Shown piece after piece: positions 1 through 9,900 of a stretch of 64,000 nucleotides of DNA. The translations under genes and the position numbers were made by a program. Below the pieces are notes generated by a model. It ran no database searches, was not told the origin of the DNA, and saw only the letters and a program-made list of their open reading frames with translations. Origin of the DNA: UBA1563 sp041671545 (GTDB lineage: Bacteria; Bacteroidota; Ignavibacteria; Ignavibacteriales; Ignavibacteriaceae); the NCBI GenBank assembly GCA_041671545.1, contig JBAZBI010000007.1, forward strand, positions 131,117-195,116, given 5' to 3'. Every line of letters begins with the position of its first letter. Positions within the stretch are counted from its first letter, which is position 1.

Positions 1-281
1 ATGATAAGAACTCACCGAAGTCTTACTCATTAAATCAAAACTATCCTAATCCGTTCAATCCAAATACCACGATAAGTTACAGCATTGCAAATCCGGGACT
101 TGTAACGGTAAAGATCTTTAACATTTTGGGAGAAGAAATATTGCAGTTAGTGAACGAATATAAAAACAGTGGAAGTTATTCGGTTAATTTCGATGCATCG
201 AGACTTAGTTCGGGAATTTATTTTTACTCGTTGACATCGGGAAGTTTTATTTCAACTAAGAAGATGGTTGTTTTAAAATAG
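1..281 (+). CDS. C-terminal end of a T9SS type A sorting-domain protein (partial)
   Basis: Only the last 92 codons are inside the window (reading frame begins at base 3, stop TAG at 279-281). They encode a complete T9SS type A sorting domain: the 'NQNYPNPFNPNTTISY' start, a 'VKIFNILGEE' beta strand, 'SSGIYFYSL' and the final 'KKMVVLK'. This C-terminal domain routes proteins through the outer membrane by the type IX secretion system, where it is normally cleaved. The segment aligns without gaps to 3301-3581, the end of the next gene, with about 33 differences in 281 bases by hand count. It is therefore the tail of another paralog in the same tandem array. The function of the mature part cannot be seen. 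Confidence 0.93.
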   Translation, partial: DKNSPKSYSLNQNYPNPFNPNTTISYSIANPGLVTVKIFNILGEEILQLVNEYKNSGSYSVNFDASRLSSGIYFYSLTSGSFISTKKMVVLK

Positions 282-296
282 GAATGTGCATTTTAG

Positions 297-327
297 CGAT
301 ACCATCTGGTGAAGGTGGTATCGTTTT
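297..327 (+). terminator. Hairpin with T-run after the first paralog
   Basis: A 10-bp stem (CGATACCATC at 297-306 with GGTGGTATCG at 314-323, one G-T pair) has a 7-nt loop and is followed by TTTT. It starts 16 bases after the stop codon, so it is a good rho-independent terminator candidate. A related hairpin with compensatory changes follows the next paralog at 3598-3624. Confidence 0.7.
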
Positions 328-380
328 AAGTGAAATACTTATATTTAGTTCACAAAACTTAAACTTAATGGGAGTTTATT

Positions 381-3300
381 ATGAGGACATCGTATCTTTT
401 GCTTTTCTTTTTTCTATTGTCTTTTTCTCTTTACTCTACTAAAGGGGATAAGATAAATTACTCTTATGATCAAGGAGATAATTCTAATAAGGGCAAAAGA
501 GAAATAAACAAACCAAACCAAACCAAACCAAACACAAACGACCACTATCGATACATATCTGTCAACCAAATTTTTATGTGGGTTGGCAACAATGGCATGG
601 GCTCACACGACCCGCGCACGGATGGTTCCGGATTTTATTGGCCCGGCGGTGAAAATGCAACTATATCAGCAATCTTTGAGGATGGATTAATTTGGGGAGC
701 CAAAGTTGATACGCAAATTAGGGTAAATGGTTCAACGTATCGACATGGACTGCAAGCCGGTAAAATTTTGCAGAATGGAGAAGCAGATAATCCCCATTTA
801 GAAAAATATCGTGTTTATAAAATTCGCAAGGGTTGGGAAAATCTTCCCTTTGGACCAACAAGAGATACTTATGAAAAAGATTATAAAGAATGGCCCATAG
901 AAGACGGTGCACCTTTTGTATTGGATGGATACGGAAATAAAATACCGGATTTTGTCGGCGATGAAGTCCTTTGGTGTGTAAGTAATGATATGGACAGTTC
1001 GCGTTCGCTCTATACCTACGGGACTTTACCAATGGGATTAGAGCAGCAGATGACTGTGTACGGTTTCAACCGGCAGGGAGACTTAGGAGATGTTATTTTT
1101 AAAAAATATACCCTCATCAACAAAGGGAGTTTAACCTTAAAAGATATGAACCTCGCTTATTGGTCAGACCCCGATCTGGGTTTTGCAGCTGATGATTATG
1201 TCGGATGTGATACTTTGTTGAATTTGGGGTATTGTTATAACGGTGATAATAATGATGACCAATATTATGGTCCGAATCCTCCTGCAGTTGGTTATGTTTT
1301 TTTACAAGGTCCTACAGTTTCAGCAACAGAGAATGACAGCGCAAAATTTTTAAATAATTGGCGACGCGGATATAAAAATTTACCGATGACAGCATTCTAT
1401 GGTTACGTTAAAGCTCCAGGTCTCCCTTATGTAGATGCTCAACTGGGAACTGCCATTGGGGCTATTCAGTTTTACAATAATATGATGGGGAGAAATAGAT
1501 ATGGAGATAGTGTCATTAATCCTTACACTTTTCAAGCAACCCCCTATATGCTCACTGGCGACCCTGCGGAAGGAACAGGGTGGTACGAAGGTCCGGTTGG
1601 TTGGCCAGGGTGGCACAGTTATGCTCCTCCTGGTGATAGACGTCATGTAATGAGTTCAGGTACGTTCAATATGGCTCCGGGAGATACGCAAGAAGTAGTT
1701 GTAGGAATTCTTATGGGGCGCGGAACAAGTAATTTAAATAGTATAACAGAACTGAAAAGAAAAACAAAGCTTGTTCAATTAGCATACAATAAAGATTTCA
1801 CTACTACACCATTGCCCAAGAACCCGATTGTAACTTCAACAGTTGATGATAAACAAGTTGCTTTGTATTGGGAACCAAATGCAGAATATTATAACGAGAT
1901 TGATCCGTGGATCGTAGGAAAAGGAAAACCGGATACTACTTATAACTTTGAAGGATATCGGATCTGGCAGTTTGAAGATGAGTATGGGAAAAATCCAAAA
2001 CTGTTAAAGATTTGTGATATTCTAAATGATGTAACCAAAGTAACTCAATCAGTAGATTATGACGGTGTAATAGTTGAGCAGACACTTTTTCAATTACCAA
2101 ACATGGGGATCAGTCGCTATTTCACTACCAGTTTGGACAAAATAACTAATACTCCGTTGGTAAATGGTACACCTTATTACTTTGGCGTAACCGCATTTGG
2201 TTATTCAAAGGCGAGCGATCCAAAGTATCTCGAAAGTCCCTTCCAAATAATTAAAGTAGTTCCGGAAAAGATTGCTTATGATAGTTCATATACGCTTCGC
2301 AATGGGAGTTACATAACCGCAAAACAAAATATTGGCACCGAAGATGGTGACGTTCAATTGTTTGTTGTTGATCCGTTGGCATTAACGGGAGATATGTATA
2401 AGGTTACGTTCGATTCCACACACTACAGAAATTTTTCCAATACAGCCGACTCTGTGGTTTTTACTTACAACCTCTTAAATGTTTCAAAGTCACTTGTCGA
2501 TACTCTCCTAAAATCTCGAACTGAATTCGGGGTAGATAATAGTACTGATAAATTAATTACCGATGGTTTTTCTTTAGTTGTAAGAAACACCGGCTTGGAT
2601 AGTATTTCAAAGGTTGTTTCAAAATACAGAGTTAAAGGTGTGGAAGAGATCAAAGGTCCTGGCGGTGTTGTTCTTTCTTCACCACAAAATGTTTGGGATG
2701 GCAAATTAAATTCAACCGGAAAGTGGACAGTCTCTGCTAAAAGCCAGACAGGTAGATTTAATTGGCAAACAGCTAAACTAGAAGAAGGAATGGGATATGC
2801 CGATTATGAAATTCGTTTCAATGATTCGAGTAACTTTTATCTTTCTGGATTAACAGGCGGGTTTAGTGATAAAAATTTTATGACGAAACTCGATTCGCTT
2901 TGTAAAACCGGAAAGTTACCATTTGAAGTTTGGTACACCGGTAAAGATAATGATCCTAATGATGATAAAAGATTAATACTTAAAGTGGTAGATAAAAATG
3001 CCGGAACGCTTGATTCTACTAAATCAATTCCGGATAGAAAGTGGACCCACTTAGCAAACGGAAATTGGGAACAAGTTTTTGCGTTTACCTCAGCAACGCT
3101 TGATCCAACTAATCTTCCTGCAAAAGAGCTTGTCGCCTCAAAAATTACAGATCATAAAATTGGCGGGATAACATTTACCGGAGAATTACCTGAACCGGGA
3201 ACGGTCATTAAAATATTGGGATATAAACCGCTTGTACCGGGAGATGAGTTTACCGTCACCGCACCCAAAGCAATATTGAGTGATGTTGAAGAAGATGCTA

Positions 3301-3581
3301 ATGATAAGAACTCACCCAAATCTTACTCATTAAATCAAAACTATCCCAATCCGTTCAATCCGAATACAACAATCAGTTATAGTATTGCCAACCCGGGATT
3401 AGTAACGGTAAAGATCTTTAATATTTTGGGAGAAGAGATTATACTATTAGTGAACGAATATAAAAACAGCGGAAGTTATTCGGTTAATTTTGATGCGTCG
3501 AGACTTAGTTCGGGAATATATTTTTACTCATTAAATTCAGGCAATTTTATTTCAACAAAGAAGATGGTTGTTTTAAAATAA
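381..3581 (+). CDS. Large T9SS-exported surface protein, paralog 2 of a tandem array
   Basis: A 1066-residue secreted protein. Residues 1-20 form a signal peptide (hydrophobic core LLLFFFLLSFSLYS). Residues about 978-1066 are a T9SS type A sorting domain (NYPNPFNPNTTISY through KKMVVLK), so the product should reach the outer membrane surface or medium. The body is rich in Asp, Gly, Tyr and Trp and shows beta-sandwich-like segments. One stretch near residue 600, 'PYYFGVTAFGYS', resembles the end of a fibronectin type III-like fold. I recognise no catalytic motif. The start is supported by an upstream segment (GGGAGTTTATT) that is also conserved before the next paralog. The gene is over 60% similar by eye to 3653-6847 along most of its length. 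Function unknown; an adhesin, scaffold or substrate-binding role is only a guess. Confidence 0.9.
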   Translation: MRTSYLLLFFFLLSFSLYSTKGDKINYSYDQGDNSNKGKREINKPNQTKPNTNDHYRYISVNQIFMWVGNNGMGSHDPRTDGSGFYWPGGENATISAIFEDGLIWGAKVDTQIRVNGSTYRHGLQAGKILQNGEADNPHLEKYRVYKIRKGWENLPFGPTRDTYEKDYKEWPIEDGAPFVLDGYGNKIPDFVGDEVLWCVSNDMDSSRSLYTYGTLPMGLEQQMTVYGFNRQGDLGDVIFKKYTLINKGSLTLKDMNLAYWSDPDLGFAADDYVGCDTLLNLGYCYNGDNNDDQYYGPNPPAVGYVFLQGPTVSATENDSAKFLNNWRRGYKNLPMTAFYGYVKAPGLPYVDAQLGTAIGAIQFYNNMMGRNRYGDSVINPYTFQATPYMLTGDPAEGTGWYEGPVGWPGWHSYAPPGDRRHVMSSGTFNMAPGDTQEVVVGILMGRGTSNLNSITELKRKTKLVQLAYNKDFTTTPLPKNPIVTSTVDDKQVALYWEPNAEYYNEIDPWIVGKGKPDTTYNFEGYRIWQFEDEYGKNPKLLKICDILNDVTKVTQSVDYDGVIVEQTLFQLPNMGISRYFTTSLDKITNTPLVNGTPYYFGVTAFGYSKASDPKYLESPFQIIKVVPEKIAYDSSYTLRNGSYITAKQNIGTEDGDVQLFVVDPLALTGDMYKVTFDSTHYRNFSNTADSVVFTYNLLNVSKSLVDTLLKSRTEFGVDNSTDKLITDGFSLVVRNTGLDSISKVVSKYRVKGVEEIKGPGGVVLSSPQNVWDGKLNSTGKWTVSAKSQTGRFNWQTAKLEEGMGYADYEIRFNDSSNFYLSGLTGGFSDKNFMTKLDSLCKTGKLPFEVWYTGKDNDPNDDKRLILKVVDKNAGTLDSTKSIPDRKWTHLANGNWEQVFAFTSATLDPTNLPAKELVASKITDHKIGGITFTGELPEPGTVIKILGYKPLVPGDEFTVTAPKAILSDVEEDANDKNSPKSYSLNQNYPNPFNPNTTISYSIANPGLVTVKIFNILGEEIILLVNEYKNSGSYSVNFDASRLSSGIYFYSLNSGNFISTKKMVVLK

Positions 3582-3597
3582 AGAAGCGTACTTTAGA

Positions 3598-3624
3598 GCT
3601 GCCATCCAGAACTACGATGGCAGC
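3598..3624 (+). terminator. Conserved hairpin after paralog 2
   Basis: A 9-bp perfect stem (GCTGCCATC at 3598-3606, GATGGCAGC at 3616-3624) with a 9-nt loop begins 16 bases after the stop of the preceding gene. It is followed by an A-rich rather than T-rich stretch, so termination strength is uncertain. Its position and shape match the hairpin at 297-327. Two base pairs are changed on both sides (A-T to C-G and A-T to G-C), which suggests the structure is kept by selection. Confidence 0.55.
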
Positions 3625-3652
3625 AAAGAATAATAATAAATGGGAGTTCTCT

Positions 3653-6600
3653 ATGAGGAGATCGTGTTTTTTACATTTCTTTTTGGTGGTTACATTTTCG
3701 TATTGTACAGCCGTAATAGCCGGAGATAAAGGCGATGAGAATAACAAGCGGCTAAACAAAACAAATACAAACGACCACAATCAATACATCGCTATAAACC
3801 AGATATTTATGTGGGTTGGCAACAATGGCATGGGTTCTCATGATCCACGTACAGATGGTTCCGGGTTTTATTGGCCCGGCGGTGAGAACGCAACAATACC
3901 GGCAATCTATGAAGATGGATTAATATGGGGAGCCAAAGTTGATACGCAAATTCGTGTAAACGGTTCGGTTTATCGGCATGGACTTCAAGCAGGAAAAATT
4001 TTGCCGAGCAGTGAGGCGGATAATCCCAATTTAGAAAAATATCGTGTTTATAAAATTCGTAAAGGATGGGAATCATTGCCTCCCGGACCAGAACGGGATG
4101 CGTACGAAAAAGATTACAAAGAATGGCCGATAGAAGATGGAGCGCCTTATACTTTAGATAAAAACGGAAACAAAATTCCGCAATTTGTTGGTGATGAAGT
4201 TCTTTGGTGTGTAAGCAATGATCTCGATGAAGCGCGAACGATGTACACCTACGGAACTTTGCCAATTGGATTAGAACAGCAAATGACGGTGTTTGGGTTA
4301 GATAACCTGGATGACCGGGGAGATATTGTATTCAAGAAATATAAAATCATAAACAAAGGAGAATTAACGCTCAATGAAATGTATCTTGGCAATTGGTCGG
4401 ATCCCGATTTGGGTGATGCTGGAGATGATTATGTTGGATGTGATTCAGTATTAAAATTGGGCTATGTGTATAACGGCGATAATAATGATGAATCTTATTA
4501 TGGTGCCGCTCCACCTGCTGTTGGTTATGTTTTTCTGCAAGGGCCTATTGTAAAAAGTGCAGCTTCGGATAGTGCTAAGTTGGGTCAATCATGGAGAGGT
4601 GGGTATAAAAACCTTTCACTTACATCTTTTATCGATTTTATAAAATGGGCAGCCGGTTTTCTTGATCCTAATCAAGGAGTATCTTCAGGAGCAGTTTCAT
4701 TTTACAATTATCTATCCGGAAAAAATAGTTATGGCGATGACATAATTAACCCAATTACTGGAGCTGTAACTACACTCATGTTATCTGGTGATCCGGTTGA
4801 GGCCACAGGTTGGTATGAGGGGCCGGTTCCATGGTACCCGTACACTGGTCCAACTCCTCCTGGTGATCGAAGATTGCTACTCGGTTCAGGTCCATTCACA
4901 ATGGCTCCGGGAGATACGCAGGAAGTTGTTATTGCTATAGTAATCGGTAGGGGGACGAGTAATTTAAATAGTATTACCGAGTTAAAGCGAAAAACAAAAA
5001 CAGTTCAGATTGCTTATGATAATGATTTCAATTTAACTCAGACTCCGGAGCCGCCAAAAGTTAGTTCCTTCAGCGATGACGGTCAGATAACTTTGTACTG
5101 GGAATCAAACTCAGAAAGTTACGATGTTTTAAATCCTCTAATACTTGGAAAAGGAAAAACCGATACAACCTATACATTTGAGGGTTATAGAATATGGCAG
5201 TTCTCAGATAGAGAGGGTTCAAATAAGACGTTACTTGGCATGGTCGATCTCAAAAATGATGTAATTAAAGTAACTCAACCGGACGAGATAAACGGTGTAA
5301 AGGTTGAACAAACTGTTTTTACTTTACCCAACATGGGAATAAAAAGGTTTTTTACTACAAGAAAGGATGGGATTACAAAAACTAGTTTAGACAACGGAAG
5401 CCCTTACTATTATGCAGTAACGGCTTTTGCTTACTCCAAAGAAAGTGAACCCAAATATCTTGAAAGCGAACCGCAGATAATTGAAGTACGGCCAGCCGCT
5501 CAACCTATCGATGTAACGTTTGATTATAATAATGGTGATTTTATTCCGGCAAAACAAACTAAAGGAATTTCAGACGCTGATGTAAATTTATTTGTAGTTA
5601 ACCCTTTAGCTTTAACCGGAGATACTTATAAGATTGTCTTTGATAACGATTCCTTGAAAATTAGAAATTATGATAACACGAGGGATTCGCTTGTAAGCTT
5701 AACCTATAGTTTAATAAAGACATCCAAAACACCCGTGGATACAATGCTGAACCACCGAACCGACTTGGGAAAAGACAGTGTAACGAATAAACTTGTGACC
5801 GAAGGATTTACGATAGTCGCAAGGAACACCGGCTTGGATAGTATTCTTGCTGGAAAGACAATGAAATATAGAGTTAGGAGTGTTCAAGAAATTAAAGGAA
5901 CGGGTGGAAAAGTTTTAGAAACCCCTGTCGATGTTTTCAACGGAAATTTAAATTCAACAAAGACGTGGACAATTTATCCTCGCAGTAGTGTTGCCCGTTT
6001 TAATTGGCAATTTATGCAAAGCGAGGAAAGTATGGGTTATGAGAATTATGAGATACGTTTTGATGATTCCAGTTCATATTTCCTTTCGGGTTTACAAAAT
6101 GGTTTAAGTGAAAAAACTATTATGACAAAAACAGATTCTCTTTGCAAAACCGGAAAATTACCTTTTACTGTTTGGTCATTAGGTAGGTATGATAATCCCG
6201 CCGATGCAAGAAGACTTTTTCTAAAAGTGTTAGATAGAAATGGAACGATCCTGGATTCTACAAAATCAATTCCGGATCGCAAATGGACGCATTTAGCTAA
6301 CGGAGAATGGGAACAAATTTATGCTTTTCAATCCGCGACTCTGGATTATGCTAACCTGCCTGAGAAAGAACCAGTAGCTTCAAAAATTCTCGATCATAAA
6401 ATTGGCGGCATCTCATTTAGTGGAGAATTACCCGCGCCCGGCACAGTTATTAAGATCACCGGGTATAAACCACTGATGAAGGGAGATGAATTTACAGTTA
6501 CAGCTCCTTCAGCAAACACAAATAATTTAGTTAATGCAAAAAATAATATTGATAAGATAAGTGTCTTCCCAAATCCTTACTTTGGATGGCATGCACTTCA

Positions 6601-6847
6601 AGAGAGTAAGTATCATAGATTTGTCCGTTTTATCGGATTGCCAAAACAAGCTACCATTACTATTGTTTCGCTTTCCGGTGTGTTAATAAAAAGATATGAG
6701 AAATCGAATGACTCTCAATATTATGATTGGGATTTAATGAATAAAGATTTCCTGCCGGTGGGAAGTGGAATGTTCATCGCTTATGTAGAAATACCGGAAG
6801 TTGGAACGAAGGTTTTCAAATTAGCTGTTATTCAAGAGGCTCAATAA
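3653..6847 (+). CDS. Large secreted protein, paralog 3, with a divergent C-terminal domain
   Basis: A 1064-residue secreted paralog of the preceding gene. An in-frame ATG at 3617 exists, but I chose 3653. The protein from there starts MRRSCFLHFFLVV, a normal signal peptide, the ATG sits in the same conserved context (GGGAGTT...ATGAGGA) as in the neighbour, and 3617 lies inside the hairpin at 3598-3624. Long blocks match the neighbour, for example 'NQIFMWVGNNGMGSHDPRTD', 'VGDEVLWCVSND' and 'SIPDRKWTHLANG'. The last ~95 residues differ completely: instead of the PNPFNP domain there is 'KISVFPNPYFGWHALQESK' followed by about 75 further residues, ending 'FKLAVIQEAQ'. This may be another class of T9SS C-terminal domain or a non-anchoring end. 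No enzyme motif is visible. Confidence 0.9.
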   Translation: MRRSCFLHFFLVVTFSYCTAVIAGDKGDENNKRLNKTNTNDHNQYIAINQIFMWVGNNGMGSHDPRTDGSGFYWPGGENATIPAIYEDGLIWGAKVDTQIRVNGSVYRHGLQAGKILPSSEADNPNLEKYRVYKIRKGWESLPPGPERDAYEKDYKEWPIEDGAPYTLDKNGNKIPQFVGDEVLWCVSNDLDEARTMYTYGTLPIGLEQQMTVFGLDNLDDRGDIVFKKYKIINKGELTLNEMYLGNWSDPDLGDAGDDYVGCDSVLKLGYVYNGDNNDESYYGAAPPAVGYVFLQGPIVKSAASDSAKLGQSWRGGYKNLSLTSFIDFIKWAAGFLDPNQGVSSGAVSFYNYLSGKNSYGDDIINPITGAVTTLMLSGDPVEATGWYEGPVPWYPYTGPTPPGDRRLLLGSGPFTMAPGDTQEVVIAIVIGRGTSNLNSITELKRKTKTVQIAYDNDFNLTQTPEPPKVSSFSDDGQITLYWESNSESYDVLNPLILGKGKTDTTYTFEGYRIWQFSDREGSNKTLLGMVDLKNDVIKVTQPDEINGVKVEQTVFTLPNMGIKRFFTTRKDGITKTSLDNGSPYYYAVTAFAYSKESEPKYLESEPQIIEVRPAAQPIDVTFDYNNGDFIPAKQTKGISDADVNLFVVNPLALTGDTYKIVFDNDSLKIRNYDNTRDSLVSLTYSLIKTSKTPVDTMLNHRTDLGKDSVTNKLVTEGFTIVARNTGLDSILAGKTMKYRVRSVQEIKGTGGKVLETPVDVFNGNLNSTKTWTIYPRSSVARFNWQFMQSEESMGYENYEIRFDDSSSYFLSGLQNGLSEKTIMTKTDSLCKTGKLPFTVWSLGRYDNPADARRLFLKVLDRNGTILDSTKSIPDRKWTHLANGEWEQIYAFQSATLDYANLPEKEPVASKILDHKIGGISFSGELPAPGTVIKITGYKPLMKGDEFTVTAPSANTNNLVNAKNNIDKISVFPNPYFGWHALQESKYHRFVRFIGLPKQATITIVSLSGVLIKRYEKSNDSQYYDWDLMNKDFLPVGSGMFIAYVEIPEVGTKVFKLAVIQEAQ

Positions 6848-6874
6848 ACTTGGGCACATTGTTGATTTGAAAAA

Positions 6875-6902
6875 AGAGAGCCTTGCCAGGGCAAGGCTCT
6901 CT
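6875..6902. terminator. Bidirectional terminator between convergent genes
   Basis: A perfect 12-bp stem (AGAGAGCCTTGC at 6875-6886, GCAAGGCTCTCT at 6891-6902) has a 4-nt CAGG loop. It has A residues on the left and TTT on the right and lies between the ends of the convergent genes 3653-6847 and 6914-10066, so it can stop transcription from both sides. Confidence 0.85.
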
Positions 6903-6913
6903 TTCATATTTCA

Positions 6914-9900
6914 CTATTCTTCAACTACTAAATCACCCACAGAACTTTTTCTTATTCCCACTAACTCGCTAACACGTTTAAATAATGCAGGAACTTTTAC
7001 TCTATATTCCTCAACCTTTGTGTAAACAATTGGAACGATTAACAGCGTTAAAAAGAGGGAGCTTGTAAGTCCTCCTATTAATGCCCAAGCCAAACCGGAT
7101 TTCCATTCTGCTCCGGGAGCGCTGGAAAGCGCTATCGGCATCATACCAAAGATCATCGTTAAGGTTGTCATAAAGATCGGGCGGATTCTCATTCTTCCGG
7201 CATCAATTAAAGAATCAATTACACTTTCTCCCTGCGTGCGCATAAAGTTGGTTCTATCAACAAGCAGAATTGCGTTTTTTGCAACCAAACCGGTGAGCAT
7301 AATAATTCCAAGTATTGTAAAGATGCTGAGAGACTTCATTGTTAATGCCAACGCCAGTAACGCTCCTATCATCGCAAGAGGAATGGAGAACAAAATTACA
7401 AACGGATGTACGAATGAATCATACAGTGCAACCATTACTAAGTAAGTGAAGAGCACTGCGCCCAGCAAAGCTATTCCGAGATCGCCGAATGACTGCCTCT
7501 GATTTTTTACATCGCCTAAAAATTCATAAACAACGCCGGATGGAAATTTGAATCCGCTTAATTGTTTGTCAATTTCCTGCGAAATAGTTCCGGAGGTTTT
7601 ACCGGTTTGTACTTGCGAATAGATCGTTACTGCCGCGCTTCTTGCCTGACGCGATAATTTTGTTGGACCGGTAGCACGGAAAACTTTGGCAAACTGCTTT
7701 AGATATATTTGCTGACCTTTTCTATTTGTGAAGCTCATGTTCCCAAGTTCCTCAGTTTTGGAACGATCAAATTGATCTAATACAATGCGGATATTGTAAT
7801 CAGTATTTCCTTCGCGCAGTTTTGAATCATCATCGCCGGTGAGCGCAACTTTTAACGCTTGACCAACTTCGGCAACGGTTAAACCAAAACCGGTGAGCAT
7901 TCTTCTATCGATCTCAATTCGTGTTTCGGGATTACCATCTTCGGCAGAAAGACGTACATCTGCGGTTCCCGGAATTATTTTAATAATATTCTGAACTTGT
8001 TTTGCCGTCTTAACAACGTCTTCATAGTTCGGTCCGCCGATCAATAATTGAATTGGAGTTTGATTTGCAACGCCGAAAATACCTATCGGATTTACACGGA
8101 CTTTTACGCCGGGGAATTTTTGTGTAGCCATTTTAATTTCGTTACCTACATCATCGGTAGATTTTTTTCTCGCCTTTCTATCAACAAGCGTAACTGAGAG
8201 TTCGGTTGTATTGCTTGATGCAAAACCAATCAAACCTTCGTTTGATGAACCAACGTTGGCATAAATTCTTTGCACTTCCGGCATCTCACCGATAATTTTT
8301 TCTATCCTTTGTGAGACTCTGTTTGTTTGTTCAATAGTTGCACCGGGAGCCAATTCAATGGTTACTGCAAATTCACCACGGTCTGTTTGAGTCATAAATT
8401 CAGCACCGATGAACCCAAACGGAACAAGAGAGAACGAAGCAATGAGAGCAGCGATGGTTAACAACGCAACTTTACCTCTATTTACAATTCCCCATTTTAA
8501 TAATTTGATGTAAAACTCTGTAAGTCCCTTAAATTTCTTTTCAAACCAGATGGCAAATTTACCAACCAATGTTCTTGAGGTTAACCTTTCAAGTTTAGCG
8601 AAACGTGATGCAAGCATTGGAGTAACGGTAAATGAAACAAAGAGAGACATCAATGTTGAAGCCACAACCACAGCGGAGAATTCTCTTAAAATGTTTCCAA
8701 CAATTCCACCAACTAATGTTAGCGGAAAGAAAACTGCTACGTCCACAGCGGTAATTGCAAGCGCTGCAAACCCGATCTCGTTTCTTCCGCGTAAAGCAGC
8801 AAGTCTGCTCTCTTCACCTTTTTCAAGATGATGGTAAATATTTTCGAGAACCACAATCGAGTCATCCACCAGAATTCCCACCACGAGTGAGAGCCCGAGC
8901 AGCGTCATCAAGTTAAGAGTCATCCCAAATGCCCAGATAACAATGAATGTTGAAATGAGCGAAGCGGGAATTGCCACCAATACGATAATGGAATTTCTAA
9001 CGCTGTGTAAAAACATTAACATTACGATCGCTACAAGAAACACGGCGATTGCTAAATCTTCTTTAACGGCATTTGCGGCGTCAATAGTAAAGATCGATCC
9101 ATCTTGTGCTACTTCAAATTTAACGTTGTTATTTTTATAGACAGCTTCAATACGCTTCAATTCTTTTTTTACAAGATTAGAAACAACAACGGAGTTAGCA
9201 TCCGATTGTTTCTGAAGAATAATTCCAATCGTGTTTCTGAAATTGATACGTGCAATGTTTGAATAATCTTTTATTCCATCTTCAACTTCGGCGATATCCG
9301 AAAGTTTTATTTCGCCGCCTTGTTTTGATTCGGCGATCGTCAAATTTTTCAACTCATCGAGAGAAGAAAGTTTTCCGGCAATTCTTACGATGAACTGCCC
9401 GTCTTTATCTTTTATCTTTCCGGTCGGGAAATCTAAATTGGCAGATTTAATAGCCTGCGTAACCTGGAGGATCGACAATCCGTATGAGCGAAGTTTTTGC
9501 AGATCAAGATTAACTTTTATTTCGCGTTCTTCACCACCGATGAGAGCAACTTGTCCTACACCCGGCACACGCGAGAGCAAAGGCTGAATTTTATCTTTTG
9601 TGAATTGATAAAAAGTTTTGGAATCCATGTCTGCCGAAATACCCATGCGCAAAACCGGAATTTCATCAAGCGCAATCTTAGAAATTGTAGGAGCTTTTGC
9701 ATCGTTTGGAAGCAGCGCGGTTATTTGTCCTACTTTTCTTTGTGCATCTTGTAATGAAAGATCAGTGTTTGCAGATTGTAAAAGTTCGATGATGACAAAA
9801 GATATCCCTTCCGATGAAGTTGATCGAACTTCCGACACTTTATCCATTCCTGAAACAGCATCTTCAATAACTTTAGTTACACCAGTCTCAACCTCGTTTG

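Noticed and set aside
718..1032. Minus-strand frame inside the T9SS protein gene
   Set aside because: Shadow of the real gene; a matching shadow appears in the paralog at 3807-4265 simply because the DNA is homologous.
3617..3652. Upstream ATG start for the third paralog
   Set aside because: It lies in a conserved hairpin, would bury the signal peptide and does not align with the neighbour's start.
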